The translations under genes and the position numbers were made by a program. The notes under the pieces are model-generated. The model worked only from the letters and a program-made list of their open reading frames with translations. It was not told the DNA's origin and did no database searches. This document shows, in pieces, positions 15,278 to 15,321 of a stretch of DNA of 15,321 nucleotides (the first letter of the stretch is position 1; every line of letters begins with the position of its first letter). The stretch lies in contig CABUUD010000037.1 in NCBI GenBank assembly GCA_902494585.1, positions 1 to 15,321 of the forward strand, in the 5' to 3' direction. Source of the DNA: an uncultured Collinsella sp. (GTDB lineage Bacteria; Actinomycetota; Coriobacteriia; Coriobacteriales; Coriobacteriaceae).

Positions 15278-15304
15278 TTACGCGGTTTTACCAAACCGCG
15301 TAAC
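15277..15304. repeat. 12-bp perfect inverted repeat at the hspR stop
   Basis: Arms 15277-15288 and 15293-15304 flank TACC. The left arm begins in the last base of the hspR stop codon. There is no T-run on the plus strand (it continues GGGCCG), so it is not a standard terminator; it may act as a transcript-end hairpin or a protein site. The window ends 17 bases later. Confidence 0.6.
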
Positions 15305-15321
15305 GGGCCGACGCTGCGCGC

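Overview
The window is GC-rich bacterial chromosome, densely coded on both strands. Gene content points to an anaerobic actinobacterium of the class Coriobacteriia, most likely Collinsella or a close relative; this is inferred from gene content and order, since no search was run. The clearest markers are the actinobacterial heat-shock order dnaK-grpE-dnaJ-hspR, hydrogenase maturation (HypF) next to a nickel regulator (NikR), a small 2[4Fe-4S] ferredoxin, and an oxygen-sensitive NadA/NadB route to NAD. No rRNA, tRNA, CRISPR array, insertion sequence or prophage gene was seen.

Layout, left to right. (1) 1-2574, minus strand: a three-gene unit, transcribed as a His-rich helical protein of 82 aa, then nikR with a His/Cys-rich N-terminal tail, then hypF, which runs off the left edge. 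(2) 2652-3116, minus: thioredoxin trxA with its terminator. A 10-bp inverted repeat separates it from a divergent plus-strand gene (3253-3828) that looks like a uracil-DNA-glycosylase-fold protein without its catalytic motifs. (3) 3893-5892, minus: an AgrA/LytTR response regulator and an AgrC-like GHKL histidine kinase, translationally coupled, with no peptide pheromone genes beside them. (4) 6098-10051, plus: the quinolinate/NAD operon nadA-nadB-nadC-niaR. A 48-bp inverted repeat with 21-bp perfect arms covers its likely promoter and is the probable operator of NiaR, encoded by the last gene. (5) 10116-10156: a terminator that serves both niaR and the convergent ferredoxin gene (10196-10381, minus). 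(6) 10382-10976: about 595 bases without a gene, holding a 114-base symmetric imperfect palindrome, the AT-rich dnaK promoter region and a leader hairpin. (7) 10977-15277, plus: dnaK, grpE, a zinc-finger-less dnaJ, and hspR, followed by a short perfect palindrome.

How the genes work together. NadB oxidises aspartate to iminoaspartate, NadA condenses it with dihydroxyacetone phosphate to quinolinate, and NadC converts that to nicotinate mononucleotide. NiaR should shut the operon off when nicotinate is plentiful. DnaK, GrpE and DnaJ form a complete chaperone cycle, and HspR is its expected repressor, although no canonical HspR operator is visible upstream of dnaK. NikR and HypF link nickel sensing to [NiFe]-hydrogenase assembly.

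Most worth checking: the degenerate glycosylase-like protein, the His-rich partner of NikR, the 114-base palindrome, the NiaR operator, and the possible second start in grpE. The rest is conventional housekeeping content.
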